Of a stretch of 32,339 nucleotides of DNA, positions 24,631 to 32,288 are shown in pieces. The stretch lies in the NCBI GenBank assembly GCA_001873295.1, contig MNYW01000122.1, positions 1-32,339 of the forward strand, read 5' to 3'. The translations under genes and the position numbers were made by a program. This DNA is from Nitrospirae bacterium CG2_30_70_394 (GTDB lineage Bacteria; CG2-30-53-67; CG2-30-70-394). Within the stretch, counting starts at the first letter, position 1, and every line of letters starts with the position of its first letter. The notes under the pieces were generated by a model that did no database searches, was not told the DNA's origin, and saw only the letters and a list, made by a program, of their open reading frames with translations.

Positions 24631-25137
24631 ATGGCCCTTCGCGATCTGATTCCCAGGCGTCGCGCCACCCGTTCGCTGCCGGTGCGCCACGACGAGGTCT
24701 CTCCCATCCTCGCCCTGCACGACGAGATGGACCGTCTTTTTGACGACGTCTACCGCACCTTTGCGGGTGGGCCGCTGGACCGTTTCGCCCCCGCCACCCA
24801 GGGGTACATGCCACACATGGACGTGAGCGAGGACGACAAGAGCGTCGTGGTCACCGCCGAGCTTCCCGGCATGGAGGCCAGCGAGATCGACATCGCCCTC
24901 ACCGGCGACCTCCTCACCCTGAAGGGCGAGAAACGTGAGGAGCACGAGACAAAGGCGAAAGACTACGTCCGCACCGAGCGCACCTTCGGCGCCTTCCGCC
25001 GCACCCTCGAGCTGCCGTGCGAGGTGGAGGAGAAGGGGGCCACCGCCACCTTCAAGAAGGGGGTCTTGACCATCACCCTGCCGAAGAACGAGCAGGCGCG
25101 GGGCGCCAAACACCGCATCGAGGTGCAGGCCGCCTGA
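24631..25137 (+). CDS. Hsp20 small heat-shock protein 3
   Basis: A 168-residue Hsp20, the longest of the three. It has a basic start (MALRDLIPRRRATRSLPVRH), a helix ALHDEMDRLFDDVYRTF, then the alpha-crystallin domain with MDVSEDDKSVVVTAELPGME, the loop DYVRTERTFGAFRRTLELP, and KKGVLTITLPKN, ending HRIEVQAA with an IxV motif. The start at ATG 24631 follows AAAGGAGATCCACC. It ends the cluster before a strong hairpin shared with the convergent selenoprotein gene. Confidence 0.93.
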   Translation: MALRDLIPRRRATRSLPVRHDEVSPILALHDEMDRLFDDVYRTFAGGPLDRFAPATQGYMPHMDVSEDDKSVVVTAELPGMEASEIDIALTGDLLTLKGEKREEHETKAKDYVRTERTFGAFRRTLELPCEVEEKGATATFKKGVLTITLPKNEQARGAKHRIEVQAA

Positions 25138-25159
25138 GGCGCCCCGCGGGTAAACCCTG

Positions 25160-25187
25160 GGCCGGGGCGGTAAGCGCCGCCCCGGCC
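25160..25187. terminator. bidirectional hairpin between hsp20 and selenoprotein genes
   Basis: GGCCGGGGCGG (25160-25170) and CCGCCCCGGCC (25177-25187) form a perfect 11-bp stem with a six-base loop TAAGCG. It sits between two converging genes, five bases past the selenoprotein stop on one side. No T-run is present on either strand. Confidence 0.55.
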
Positions 25188-25191
25188 GGCC

Positions 25192-25926
25192 TCACGGGAC
25201 AAAGGCGACCGGCTCCGTCGCCGGCGCGCGTGCACACAGGGCAAGGGTGGCCTCGAGGATCCTCCGCTGGAGGGCGGCGTCGTTCGGCGCGCCGAGGGGG
25301 AAGCCGAGCGGGTAGGGCACCGCCAGGCTGCGCGGCGGCGCCACCCGGCGGGTGATCTCCGGCAGGGCGGTCACCGAGCAGGTGACGATCCCACGCCCCT
25401 CCAACACCCCTTGAATCAGACCGACCGTCTGATGGCAAAAGGGTCAGACGGGGACGAGCAGGGCCACGTCCACCTGGTCCGCCACCAACAGCTCCGCCGC
25501 TGCCGGCGCGGTCTGGCGCAACAGCCGGGTCGGCGCGGTGATCGACCCCATGAAAGAGAGGTGGCGCGGCGCCACGGCGCCGATCCGCCCCCCATCCGCC
25601 AGCTCCCCCAGGCGATCGAGGGGGAAGGCGAGGTTGGCGTCTTGGGCGATCCCGGTGTGGTCGTAGGCGCGAGAGCGGTGGGTATCGATCAGCGTTGCCA
25701 CCGGCGTGGCGCGGTCGATCACCCGGAAGGAGAAGTCGCCCCCCTTCACCGCCGCGTCGAAGGGCGGCTGCCCCGGCGCCACCATTCCGGCGGTGGAAAG
25801 AATCGCCACCCGGCACTCGGCGAGGGGATGGGCCAGGCGCGCCCACGCGATGGGGCTCACCCGCCGCCACCGGTACAGGCGCAACGCCGTGCGCAGGGTG
25901 AAGGGAAGCTCGTCGAGGCGGTCCAT
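25192..25926 (-). CDS. GrdB-family selenoprotein with in-frame UGA (Sec)
   Basis: A 244-residue protein read through TGA at 25446-25444, which is residue 161. The sequence around it is LLVPV-U-PFCHQTVGLIQ, giving a UxxC redox motif. Upstream (MDRLDELPFTLRTAL; GDFSFRVIDRATPVATLIDT; AYDHTGIAQDANLAFPLDRL) and downstream (LPEITRRVAPPRSLAVPYPL, GFPLGAPND) both match the glycine/sarcosine/betaine reductase selenoprotein B family. The frame continues in phase to TGA 25194-25192. A SECIS-like hairpin starts directly after the UGA. The family as a whole is redox-active; the substrate of this short member is unknown. No Shine-Dalgarno is evident before ATG 25926. Ordinary termination would give a 160-residue product lacking the active site. 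Confidence 0.85.
25408..25443 (-). promoter_or_regulatory. bacterial SECIS element
   Basis: Directly after the UGA the RNA reads CCCUUUUGCC-AUCAGAC-GGUCG-GUCUGAU-UCAAGGG. The upper stem AUCAGAC/GUCUGAU is a perfect 7 bp and closes a GGUCG loop; the lower stem CCCUU/AAGGG is 5 bp across an internal loop. The apical loop begins 17 bases after the UGA and has G at its start, matching the spacing and loop features of bacterial SECIS elements recognised by SelB. Confidence 0.8.
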
Positions 25927-26438
25927 GGGTCGTGGCGGTGAAGAGGCGCCCTACCCTACCAGCCCCCCTCCCACCACGGGTACGCGAGATCCGCCGGAAC
26001 CACCCCGCCGATCCGCCGTCGCCGCCCGAACCGACCCCCGCCCCTCCAGCACCCTGGCGCGAACCTCGACGCCACCGTTCCCGCTTCCATGGAAGCGGCC
26101 GGCTCCGGCCGCCGATCCACCCCCCGGGCCGGCCGCGCAGGAAGGTCGCGGCGCGCGGGCGCGCTCCTGGGCTCACCCCCCAACCCGGCGCCACGGTCTC
26201 GCCCCGCGCCGACCCGTCGCCACGATCCCCCCGCCCCCCGGCGCCACAAACCCGGACCACGAACCACGCTGGCTCCTGCTGCGCTTCGCCCAGGCCATCG
26301 ACACCCCCGGCGCCACGGTCCCGGACCGCGAACCACCGCACGCAAAGCGCGGTCTCGCCCCTCCCTCCCCGGTGCGTGGCGCGCGGGGTCGCCACCGCGG
26401 CCTGCCCAGCAGAGCGGGCGCCGCGATAAGGTCCCGCC
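25927..26438. other. divergent gap before anmK with a repeat
   Basis: A 512-base gap between the divergent selenoprotein and anmK. It is GC-rich without a gene. The repeat at 26184-26336 is listed separately. GATAAG at 26425-26430, nine bases before the anmK start, might act as a -10 box for a near-leaderless transcript, but no -35 is seen. Confidence 0.55.
26184..26336. repeat. imperfect 32-bp repeat pair plus a partial third
   Basis: CCCCGGCGCCAC followed by a three-base variable part, CCCGGACC, one base, and CGAACCAC is found at 26236-26267 and again 69 bp later at 26305-26336. A partial third copy, CCCGGCGCCACGGTCTCG, begins at 26184. The repeat spacing resembles that of other gaps in the window. 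Confidence 0.65.
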
Positions 26439-27566
26439 ATGGCCGAGGCGATCACCGTGGTCGGGCTCATGTGCGGCACCTCCCTGGATGGGGTGGACGT
26501 GGCGTGGGTGCGCGGCGGCCACCTGCTCCACTTCGCCACACGCCCCCTGTGGCCCCGCCTGCGCCGGCAGCTTGTGCCGCTTTTCGCCGGTGCGCCGGTC
26601 CCGGTGGAGGCGGTCGCCGCGGCCGAGGTGGCGGTGGCACGCTGCTTCGTCGACGCGGTGCGGTGTTCGGGCGTGCGCCTCCACCCCGATCTCGTCGCCG
26701 CCCACGGGATCACCGTCGCCCACCACCCCGAGCTGGGCTATTCGCTCCAACTCGCCGACCTCGCCACCCTCGGTCGCGGCCTTGGCTGCACCGCGGTGGG
26801 TTGCTTCCGCTCCGCCGACGTGGCCGCGGGCGGTCAAGGTGCCCCCCTCGCCCCCCTCTTCCACCGCCACCTCTTCGGAGACCAGACCGAGGCGCGCCTG
26901 GTCCTCAACCTCGGCGGCATCGCCAACCTGAGTGAGCTTTCCAGCAACGGCGCCGTGCGCGGCTACGACCTCGGCCCGTGCAACCTCCTCCTCGATCCCC
27001 TCTACCTACGCGCCACGGGCAAGGTGGGCTGCGATTGCGACGGCGCCCTCGCCGCCACCGGCCAGGTGGTGGAGGCGGTGATTCAGGCGCAGCTCGCCCA
27101 CCCCTTCCTTGGCCAGCCGCCCCCCAAGTCCACCGGCCGGGAAATCTTCGGCCCCGCCTTCGTCGAGGGCTTCGCCGCGGCCTGCACCGCAGCCGGCGCC
27201 ACCGCCGCCGGCGCCCTAGCCACCGCTTGTGGCTTTATCGCCGCCATGGTCGCCGGCCACCTCCGCCGCGCTCCCCAGCCGGCGGGTGGCTGGCGCCGCC
27301 TGATCCTGTGCGGTGGCGGGAGCCACAACACCACCCTGGTCCGAGCGATCGTTGCGGCGCTGGCACCGCTGGCGGTGGAGAGCAGTACCGCCCACGGGAT
27401 CGACCCGGACGCGGTGGAGGCGGTCGGCTTCGCCGACCTCGGCCTCGCCTGCGTAGCCGGCGCGGGCCAGGCGATGGAGGAGATCACCGGCGGCCCCGGC
27501 CAGCCCATCCTCGGCGAGATTCAACCGGGGCCGGGCTACCGCGACCTCCTCGACCGCCTGTCCTAA
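26439..27566 (+). CDS. anmK: anhydro-N-acetylmuramic acid kinase
   Basis: A 375-residue ASKHA-fold kinase that opens and phosphorylates 1,6-anhydro-MurNAc to MurNAc-6-phosphate during peptidoglycan recycling. Signatures are the N-terminal GLMCGTSLDGVDVAWV (8-23), a substrate region with HGITVAHHPELGYSLQ, LNLGGIANLSEL (about 156-167), GYDLGPCNLLLD (about 174-185), and LCGGGSHNTTLVRAI (about 289-303). Length is usual for the family. It appears monocistronic; no recycling partners are in the window. Confidence 0.95.
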   Translation: MAEAITVVGLMCGTSLDGVDVAWVRGGHLLHFATRPLWPRLRRQLVPLFAGAPVPVEAVAAAEVAVARCFVDAVRCSGVRLHPDLVAAHGITVAHHPELGYSLQLADLATLGRGLGCTAVGCFRSADVAAGGQGAPLAPLFHRHLFGDQTEARLVLNLGGIANLSELSSNGAVRGYDLGPCNLLLDPLYLRATGKVGCDCDGALAATGQVVEAVIQAQLAHPFLGQPPPKSTGREIFGPAFVEGFAAACTAAGATAAGALATACGFIAAMVAGHLRRAPQPAGGWRRLILCGGGSHNTTLVRAIVAALAPLAVESSTAHGIDPDAVEAVGFADLGLACVAGAGQAMEEITGGPGQPILGEIQPGPGYRDLLDRLS

Positions 27567-28088
27567 CCGGCGGGCGGACCGCAAGTGGACGCGCATCGGC
27601 GCGCATGGGCGCGAATCCGAAATCTGAACCGGGCGATGCGCGGTCCCCGCGCTCCTTCCGCGCGGGGTAGAGAGGTCGGCGGTGGCGACACCGCTGGGTG
27701 AATAATCCAGCCGTTGCGCCTTCGCGGCCCTGCGCCTTCGCATGCAGCAGGAGGGGGGAGGGCAGGGTGAAAGACGGTATCCACCGGGGGGTCGACCGCC
27801 TAGGAACACCCTCCACACCAAGAGGCAGAGGCGCAAGGACGCCAAGGGCAGGCTCTCCTCCGTGACCCCTGGATCCCCGGTGAACAACCTCGTGTTCCGT
27901 GGCGTTGATGGGCCTCCTTAGCGGCCAGCGTGGAGCGGGTTGCGCAGCCCCATCGGGGCCCGCGCCCTGGCGTTGGCGGACGGTCGCGAAGGTCCACCCA
28001 CCGATGGCGGCGCCGCGCTCGACCCCACGCGGCCAGTCGTCACACCCCGCCTTCCCGAGCCGCGCCACCTCTGCAATCCTGCGCGGCC
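27567..28088. other. gap with terminator-like hairpin and rRNA-unlike degenerate repeats
   Basis: A 522-base gap without a gene. CCCCGCGC-TCCTTCC-GCGCGGGG at 27645-27667 is an 8-bp hairpin about 80 bases after anmK. At 27712-27745 (minus orientation) and 27815-27850 (plus orientation) are facing stretches resembling GCAGAGGCGCAAGGACGCCA, a degenerate sequence type seen in many bacterial genomes. Between them nothing is recognised. Confidence 0.5.
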
Positions 28089-29447
28089 ATGTCGCGCCTG
28101 CTGCTCGCCCTCGTCTTGTTCACCGCCCTGCCGGCCGCGACCCAGGAGATCCACCTACCGGTCGCCCTCCACTCCCTCGCCAACGGCCTTAAGGTGGTCA
28201 CTCTCGAGGAGCACGCCGCGCCCGTGGCAGTGGTGCAGATCTGGTACCACGTCGGCTCGAAGGACGAGGTGGCGGGGCGCACCGGCCTGGCCCACCTCCT
28301 CGAACACAACATGTTCAACGGCACCCACGCCCACCCGCCCGGCACCTTTTCGCGCCTGGTGGCGAAGGCCGGGGGGGACGACAACGCCTTCACCAGCTTT
28401 GACTACACCGCCTATTACGAGAAGTTCGCCGCCGACCGCCTGGCCCTCGGCCTGGAGCTGGAGGCAGACCGGATGCGCAACATCCTCCTCACCGCGACCG
28501 AGTTCGACCGCGAGCGGCAGGTGGTGAAGGAGGAGCGGCGGATGCGCACCGAGGACAACCCCGAGTCCGCCCTGGTGGAGCAGGTCAACGCCGCGGCGTT
28601 TGTCGCCCACCCCTACGGCCGCCCGGTGATCGGCTGGATGGAGGACCTCGACCGTCTTGCCGTGGACGACCTGCGTGGCTTTTACGAGCGCTACTACCGG
28701 CCGGACAACGCCACCTTGGTGGTGGTCGGCGACTTCGACACCGCCACCCTCCTGAAGGAGGTCGAGCGCACCTTCGGAACGATTCACGCCCCGCCCTCGG
28801 AACCACGCCGCACCTTCTCCGAGCCACCCCAGCGCGGCGAGCGGCGGGTCACCCTGCACCGGCCAGCGAAGCTCCCCTTCCTCTACGCCGCCTACCCCGC
28901 CCCTACCTTTGACCACGCCGATGGCCCGGCTTTGGAGGTGGCCGCCCAGCTTCTCGCCGGCGGCAAGAGCGCGCGCCTCAACCGCACGCTGGTGGAGCAA
29001 CAGCGGCTCTGTCTCTACGCCGGCGCCGGCTACAACGGCGATGCGGAGGATCCGTCGCTCTTCACCCTCTACGCCGGCCTCCAGCCGACCTACACCCCGG
29101 CGGAGGTGGAGTCGGCGTTGGCGGCGGAGGTGACCCGCCTGGCCTTGGAACCGCTGGCCGCGACCGAGCTCGCCAAGGCGAAGAGCCAGCTTACCGCCGC
29201 CTTCGTCTTTGCCCAGGACTCTCCCTTCGCCCTCGCCATGACCCTCGGCCGCCTGTACACCACTGGCCACACGGTGGCGGAGCTGGAGGGCTACCTGCCG
29301 CGCATCCGCGCGGTCACCGCCGGCGATGTCCAGCGGGTGGTCGCCACCTACCTCCAGGTAGACCGCCGCACCCTCGGGGTCCTGATCCCGGAGGCGGGCG
29401 AGGCGCCGCCACCGCGGCCACCCCCGCCCTCCGAGGGGGTGCGATGA
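28089..29447 (+). CDS. M16-family zinc peptidase (active subunit)
   Basis: A 452-residue exported insulinase-type peptidase. A short signal peptide (MSRLLLALVLFTALPAATQ) is followed by two M16 halves. The inverted zinc motif HLLEH is at 69-73, with the third ligand probably Glu149 in VVKEERRMRTEDNPES. Later signatures include YYRPDNATLVVVGDF and LLAGGKSARLNRTLVEQ. The stop overlaps the next gene's ATG (ATGA), so the two are translated together and probably form a heterodimer as in other bacterial M16 pairs. The start at ATG 28089 is chosen to give the signal peptide. Confidence 0.92.
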   Translation: MSRLLLALVLFTALPAATQEIHLPVALHSLANGLKVVTLEEHAAPVAVVQIWYHVGSKDEVAGRTGLAHLLEHNMFNGTHAHPPGTFSRLVAKAGGDDNAFTSFDYTAYYEKFAADRLALGLELEADRMRNILLTATEFDRERQVVKEERRMRTEDNPESALVEQVNAAAFVAHPYGRPVIGWMEDLDRLAVDDLRGFYERYYRPDNATLVVVGDFDTATLLKEVERTFGTIHAPPSEPRRTFSEPPQRGERRVTLHRPAKLPFLYAAYPAPTFDHADGPALEVAAQLLAGGKSARLNRTLVEQQRLCLYAGAGYNGDAEDPSLFTLYAGLQPTYTPAEVESALAAEVTRLALEPLAATELAKAKSQLTAAFVFAQDSPFALAMTLGRLYTTGHTVAELEGYLPRIRAVTAGDVQRVVATYLQVDRRTLGVLIPEAGEAPPPRPPPPSEGVR

Positions 29448-30808
29448 AGCACCGCGTCTTTCTCCTCGCCACCGCCCTGGTCGCCGTTGCGGCGTGCACC
29501 GCGCGGTGGCCGCACCTTGCCACCCCCCCCACCCCGAGCGCGCCAGCCGCAGCCCAGGCCGGACCCCTGCCCACCCGCCAGCCCCTCGCCACGGGCGCCA
29601 CCCTCCTCACCCTGTCCCGCCCCCACCTGCCGGTGGCGGCGGTGGAGATCGACCTCGCCGCCGGCGCCGCCCGCGACCCGGCGGACCGGCAGGGGCTCGC
29701 GTCGCTCACCGCCGACCTCCTCGACGAGGGGAGCGCGCACCACACCGGCCAAGAGCTTGCCGCGGCGCTGGAGTCGATGGGGGCGGAGCTCGCCATCACC
29801 GCCGACCACGACGCCGTTCACCTCTCCCTGCGGGTCCTGAAGCAAGACCTCCCCGCCGCCCTCGACCTGGTGGCGGAGCTCCTCCGCACCCCCGCCTTCC
29901 GTGACGCCGACGTGGCGCGCCTCAAGGAGGAGACGCGCGCCGCCCTGATCGCCGGCGAGCAGGAGCCCAACACCATCGCCGGCCGCGCCTACAACACCGC
30001 CGCCTACGGCGACCACCCGTACGGCCACCCGGCCAACGGCACCGTGGAGTCGGTGGCCCGGGTCACCGCCGGCGACTGCCGCGATTTCCACCGGCGCTAC
30101 TACCACCCGGCAACGATGGTCATCTCCATGGTCGGCGCGATCGACGCGGACGAGGCGGCGCGCCTGTGGAACGATCGCCTCGCCGGTTGGCCGGCTGCCC
30201 CGGCGCCGCTCCCGCCCCTGGGAGAGCCGCCCGCCACCCAGCCGCAGCGAGTTGTCCTCAACCGCCCCTTCACCCAAACCACCCTGATCCTCGGTGCGCA
30301 GGGGGTGCGGCGCGACGCCCCGGACTTCTTCGCCACCTTGGTGATGAACCACATCCTCGGCGGCGGCGGCTTCGGCTCACGCCTTACCACCGAGCTGCGC
30401 GAGCGGCGCGGCCTCGTCTACTCCATCGCCTCGTGGTTCTCCCTACCCATGGAGCGCGGCCTCTTCACCATCCAACTCGCCACCCAGAATGGCTCGGCGG
30501 CGGAGGCGGAGGCGGCGGTGCGCGCGGAGGTGCGACGCCTCCACGACGACGGCCCCAGCGAGGCGGAGGTGGCCGACGCCAAGGCGTACCTCACCGGCTC
30601 CTTCCCCCTGCGCCTGGATTCCTCGGCGAAGCTCGCCTCCTACCTCCTGTTCATGGAGCACCACAGCCTCGGCCTCGACTACCTGCGCCGCTTCCCCGAG
30701 CTCGTCTCGGCGGTCACCCGCGACCAGGTCGCCGCCGCCGCCCGCGCCCACCTCGACCCCGACGGCCTGATCGTGGTGGCCGTGGGCCAGCCACCCGAGG
30801 CGCGGTAG
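29444..30808 (+). CDS. M16-family peptidase-like lipoprotein (inactive partner)
   Basis: A 454-residue partner of the preceding peptidase. The N terminus is a lipoprotein signal with lipobox AVAAC (Cys18) and a Pro/Ala-rich linker. At the zinc-site position it reads GLASLTADLLDEGSAHHTGQ instead of HxxEH, so it lacks the zinc ligands. The C-terminal half keeps the substrate-handling features, such as ILGGGGFGSRLTTELRERRG and YSIASWF. In known pairs the inactive subunit provides an R/Y substrate-binding pair; here RERRGLVYS carries such residues. It would tether the complex to a membrane. Confidence 0.9.
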   Translation: MKHRVFLLATALVAVAACTARWPHLATPPTPSAPAAAQAGPLPTRQPLATGATLLTLSRPHLPVAAVEIDLAAGAARDPADRQGLASLTADLLDEGSAHHTGQELAAALESMGAELAITADHDAVHLSLRVLKQDLPAALDLVAELLRTPAFRDADVARLKEETRAALIAGEQEPNTIAGRAYNTAAYGDHPYGHPANGTVESVARVTAGDCRDFHRRYYHPATMVISMVGAIDADEAARLWNDRLAGWPAAPAPLPPLGEPPATQPQRVVLNRPFTQTTLILGAQGVRRDAPDFFATLVMNHILGGGGFGSRLTTELRERRGLVYSIASWFSLPMERGLFTIQLATQNGSAAEAEAAVRAEVRRLHDDGPSEAEVADAKAYLTGSFPLRLDSSAKLASYLLFMEHHSLGLDYLRRFPELVSAVTRDQVAAAARAHLDPDGLIVVAVGQPPEAR

Positions 30809-30810
30809 GA

Positions 30811-30825
30811 GCCGGTGGCACCGGC
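30811..30825 (+). terminator. small hairpin after the M16 pair
   Basis: GCCGG-TGGCA-CCGGC immediately after the stop at 30808. The stem is short and no T-run follows, so this is a weak candidate. Confidence 0.25.
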
Positions 30826-30914
30826 GACCCGCGCGCCGCGCGGCCACCGGGAAGACCGGCCTCGCCCCAAGGAGGGAGCCACCGAGGAACCGAGAGGCGA
30901 CCGCAATCTCTCTC

Positions 30915-31002
30915 CCTCCCCCCCCGCGCGCGCAGACCTGCCTGGTACGCCGTGGAGCGCATGGGGTGCGTTACCCCTCCCCCCCGCGCGCGCAGACCTG
31001 CC
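30915..31002. repeat. direct repeat pair, 60 bp apart
   Basis: A C-run followed by GCGCGCGCAGACCTGCC occurs at 30915-30942 and 30975-31002; the C-runs differ by one base (eight versus seven). Neither copy lies in a gene. The spacing matches pairs at 16137-16403. Confidence 0.7.
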
Positions 31003-31044
31003 AGACCCTTGGCGACACGGAGGACGGTGGTTCCCCTCAAGGGG

Positions 31045-31084
31045 CTCCCGAGCCAACACGACCCGCCAATCGCCGTTGCTCTAG
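31045..31084. repeat. 40-bp repeat, copy A
   Basis: A 40-bp sequence starting CTCCCGAGCCAACACGACCC and ending in CTAG shares 36 of 40 positions with copy B at 31967-32006. Copy B is the upstream region of the small membrane-protein gene. Weaker similarity continues left of copy A into what corresponds to that gene's first codons, so copy A may be the remnant of a duplicated gene start. Confidence 0.65.
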
Positions 31085-31151
31085 GAGGCTGTCGGACTTT
31101 GTCGATCGTCACGAAAAGCCGCAGGCTCGACAAAGTCCGACAGCCTCCTAG
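31081..31151. repeat. CTAG-ended perfect palindrome, copy 5
   Basis: A 71-bp unit: a 25-bp arm beginning CTAGGAGGCTGTCGGACTTT (31081-31105), a 21-base centre, and the exact reverse complement (31127-31151) ending in CTAG. The left half matches copies 1 and 3. It truncates a degraded PIN-domain gene on the minus strand. As RNA it would form a very stable hairpin on either strand. Confidence 0.85.
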
Positions 31152-31280
31152 CGCGGGAAGGTCGCCACTGGCTGGCAAGGGCGAGATAGGCGGCGTCGTA
31201 GAGGGTGAGCCGGTGATCCATGGCCAGCGACCACGCCGCCGGCCACTCGACCCTCACCTCCTCGGTGGCAGGGGTGCGCA
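31081..31280 (-). pseudogene. PIN-domain (VapC-like) toxin fragment
   Basis: The minus strand encodes TEEVRVEWPAAWSLAMDHR followed by LTLYDAAYLALASQW, the C-terminal hallmark of PIN-domain ribonuclease toxins (acidic residue of TLYDAAYLALA). The frame then runs into the palindrome and stops at 31081. The N-terminal half of the domain and a start codon are missing. It lies just downstream of an antitoxin-like remnant, so a toxin-antitoxin pair lost its middle part by deletion and its end by the palindrome. Confidence 0.65.
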
Positions 31281-31324
31281 CCCCCATGGCGGGCCTTGCG
31301 ATAGGTAGCCGCGAAGGGGTTGGC

Positions 31325-31471
31325 CGAATGCGCCCCCGCGAGCTCGTCCACACGAGCCACCGGCAGAAGATCAAGAAGCCTTGCGTTGATGCTCTAACCA
31401 GGGAGCGCGGAGCGGCTACGAAGCAAGTCCATCGTCTCTTCGTCGATCCGTCGAAGGGTAAGGTTCGGCAT
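31325..31471 (-). pseudogene. ribbon-helix-helix antitoxin remnant (FitA/VapB-like)
   Basis: From ATG 31471, after GGGGGAG, the frame reads MPNLTLRRIDEETMDLLRSR and SALPG, then TAG (31396-31394), then SINARLLDLLPVARVDELAG. The pattern PNLTLRRIDEE with a downstream SxNA is that of FitA-like antitoxins. The single stop interrupts the domain where Gln or Arg is expected, so the gene is probably inactive. A 25-residue peptide is the only intact product. Confidence 0.6.
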
Positions 31472-31548
31472 AAGCTCCCCCTGAACGAGGTCCACTCAAC
31501 GGGTGGCTTCCTCCCATGAGGTAGCGTGACGGCTGCCACGCGGTGCCA

Positions 31549-31959
31549 CTAAGAGCCGGTCGAACTCAGAGGGGCTTTGAGCGCCGCCACCAGCTCCTCC
31601 ACCGCCACCGGCCACACCTCCAGCCGCTCTGGGACCCCCGCGGCGTGGTGGTGGAGGCGGACGGTGAAGGGGGTGCGGGTACCCACCACCTCCAGCCCCT
31701 CGATCGCCCCCTTCGGAAGCTGGTAGCCGCCCCTGCCGGCGATCACCACCCACTGGTCGTAGACGGCGATGCGCAGAAACGGGATCGGGTGGCCATGGCG
31801 GCCAATGCGACCGCCACAACGCGCCTGGTAGCGCGGTTGCTGGCCGCGCTCCACCGGAAACCGCCGCGCCGCGCGGGCGTAGGCCAAAACGGTGACCACC
31901 GCGACCACCAGCGGCAGAGCCACCAGACACCAGGCGATATGCACAACGGTGATCCCCAT
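31549..31959 (-). CDS. small membrane protein of unknown function
   Basis: A 136-residue protein with one strong N-terminal membrane helix (about residues 5-27: VVHIAWCLVALPLVVAVVTV) and a soluble C-terminal domain with beta-strand character (IPFLRIAVYDQWVVIAGRGG, YQLPKGAIEGLEVVG, TPFTVRLHHHAAGVPERLEV). The alternating pattern recalls small PH-like domains, but no family is assigned. The start at ATG 31959 follows GGGAGAAACTGG. It is divergent from clpB. Confidence 0.7.
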   Translation of the reverse strand: MGITVVHIAWCLVALPLVVAVVTVLAYARAARRFPVERGQQPRYQARCGGRIGRHGHPIPFLRIAVYDQWVVIAGRGGYQLPKGAIEGLEVVGTRTPFTVRLHHHAAGVPERLEVWPVAVEELVAALKAPLSSTGS

Positions 31960-31966
31960 CCAGTTT

Positions 31967-32006
31967 CTCCCGAGCCAACACGACCGGCCGATCGCCGTTA
32001 CCCTAG
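31967..32006. repeat. 40-bp repeat, copy B
   Basis: Matches copy A at 31045-31084 at 36 of 40 positions and ends in CTAG, but is not followed by the palindrome that follows copy A. It forms the leader region of the small membrane-protein gene on the minus strand. Confidence 0.65.
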
Positions 32007-32221
32007 CAACTCACCGCCGTGATTTCGCGCGCCCTTCTTCGCCCCGCGCCCACGGCGGGCGCGGGCGCCACCGCCGATTCGCCCCGCGGGGGTGGCCGCA
32101 ACCGGGGGAGGCGGATCGTGCAAGAGCTCGCTCCTCCCTCGCCACCTCCAACCCCACCGCGGTCTTGCGCCATCAAGCGGCGCCCGGTGGCGATTCGCCA
32201 AACGCTGCGGGTCCGTACCGG

Positions 32222-32252
32222 TTGACACACGCCACCACGGCGCCACCTTGGG
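32222..32252 (+). promoter_or_regulatory. clpB promoter candidate
   Basis: A perfect TTGACA at 32222-32227, preceded by GG. The -10 region 14-17 bases later (CCACCTTG area) is poor for sigma-70 and only weakly sigma-32-like. The leader has GAAAGGAACCCC before ATG 32289. Confidence 0.35.
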
Positions 32253-32288
32253 GGAGCAGGCCACGACCTCGGCCACGAAAGGAACCCC

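Larger units (their letters stand above)
31960..32288. other. divergent gap before clpB
   Basis: A 329-base gap. It carries the 40-bp repeat copy B (31967-32006), a GC hairpin CCCGCGCCC-ACGGC-GGGCGCGGG at 32043-32065, and the clpB promoter. Otherwise GC-rich and without a gene. Confidence 0.55.

Noticed and set aside
25192-25407. Interpretation as two separate short genes, 25444-25926 and 25192-25407
   Set aside because: Both parts are in one frame, belong to one family, and are separated only by a UGA with a SECIS-like hairpin and a UxxC context.
30166-31308. 380-codon plus-strand frame past the M16 pair
   Set aside because: Mostly an out-of-frame shadow of the second M16 gene followed by repeats and the palindrome; no motif.
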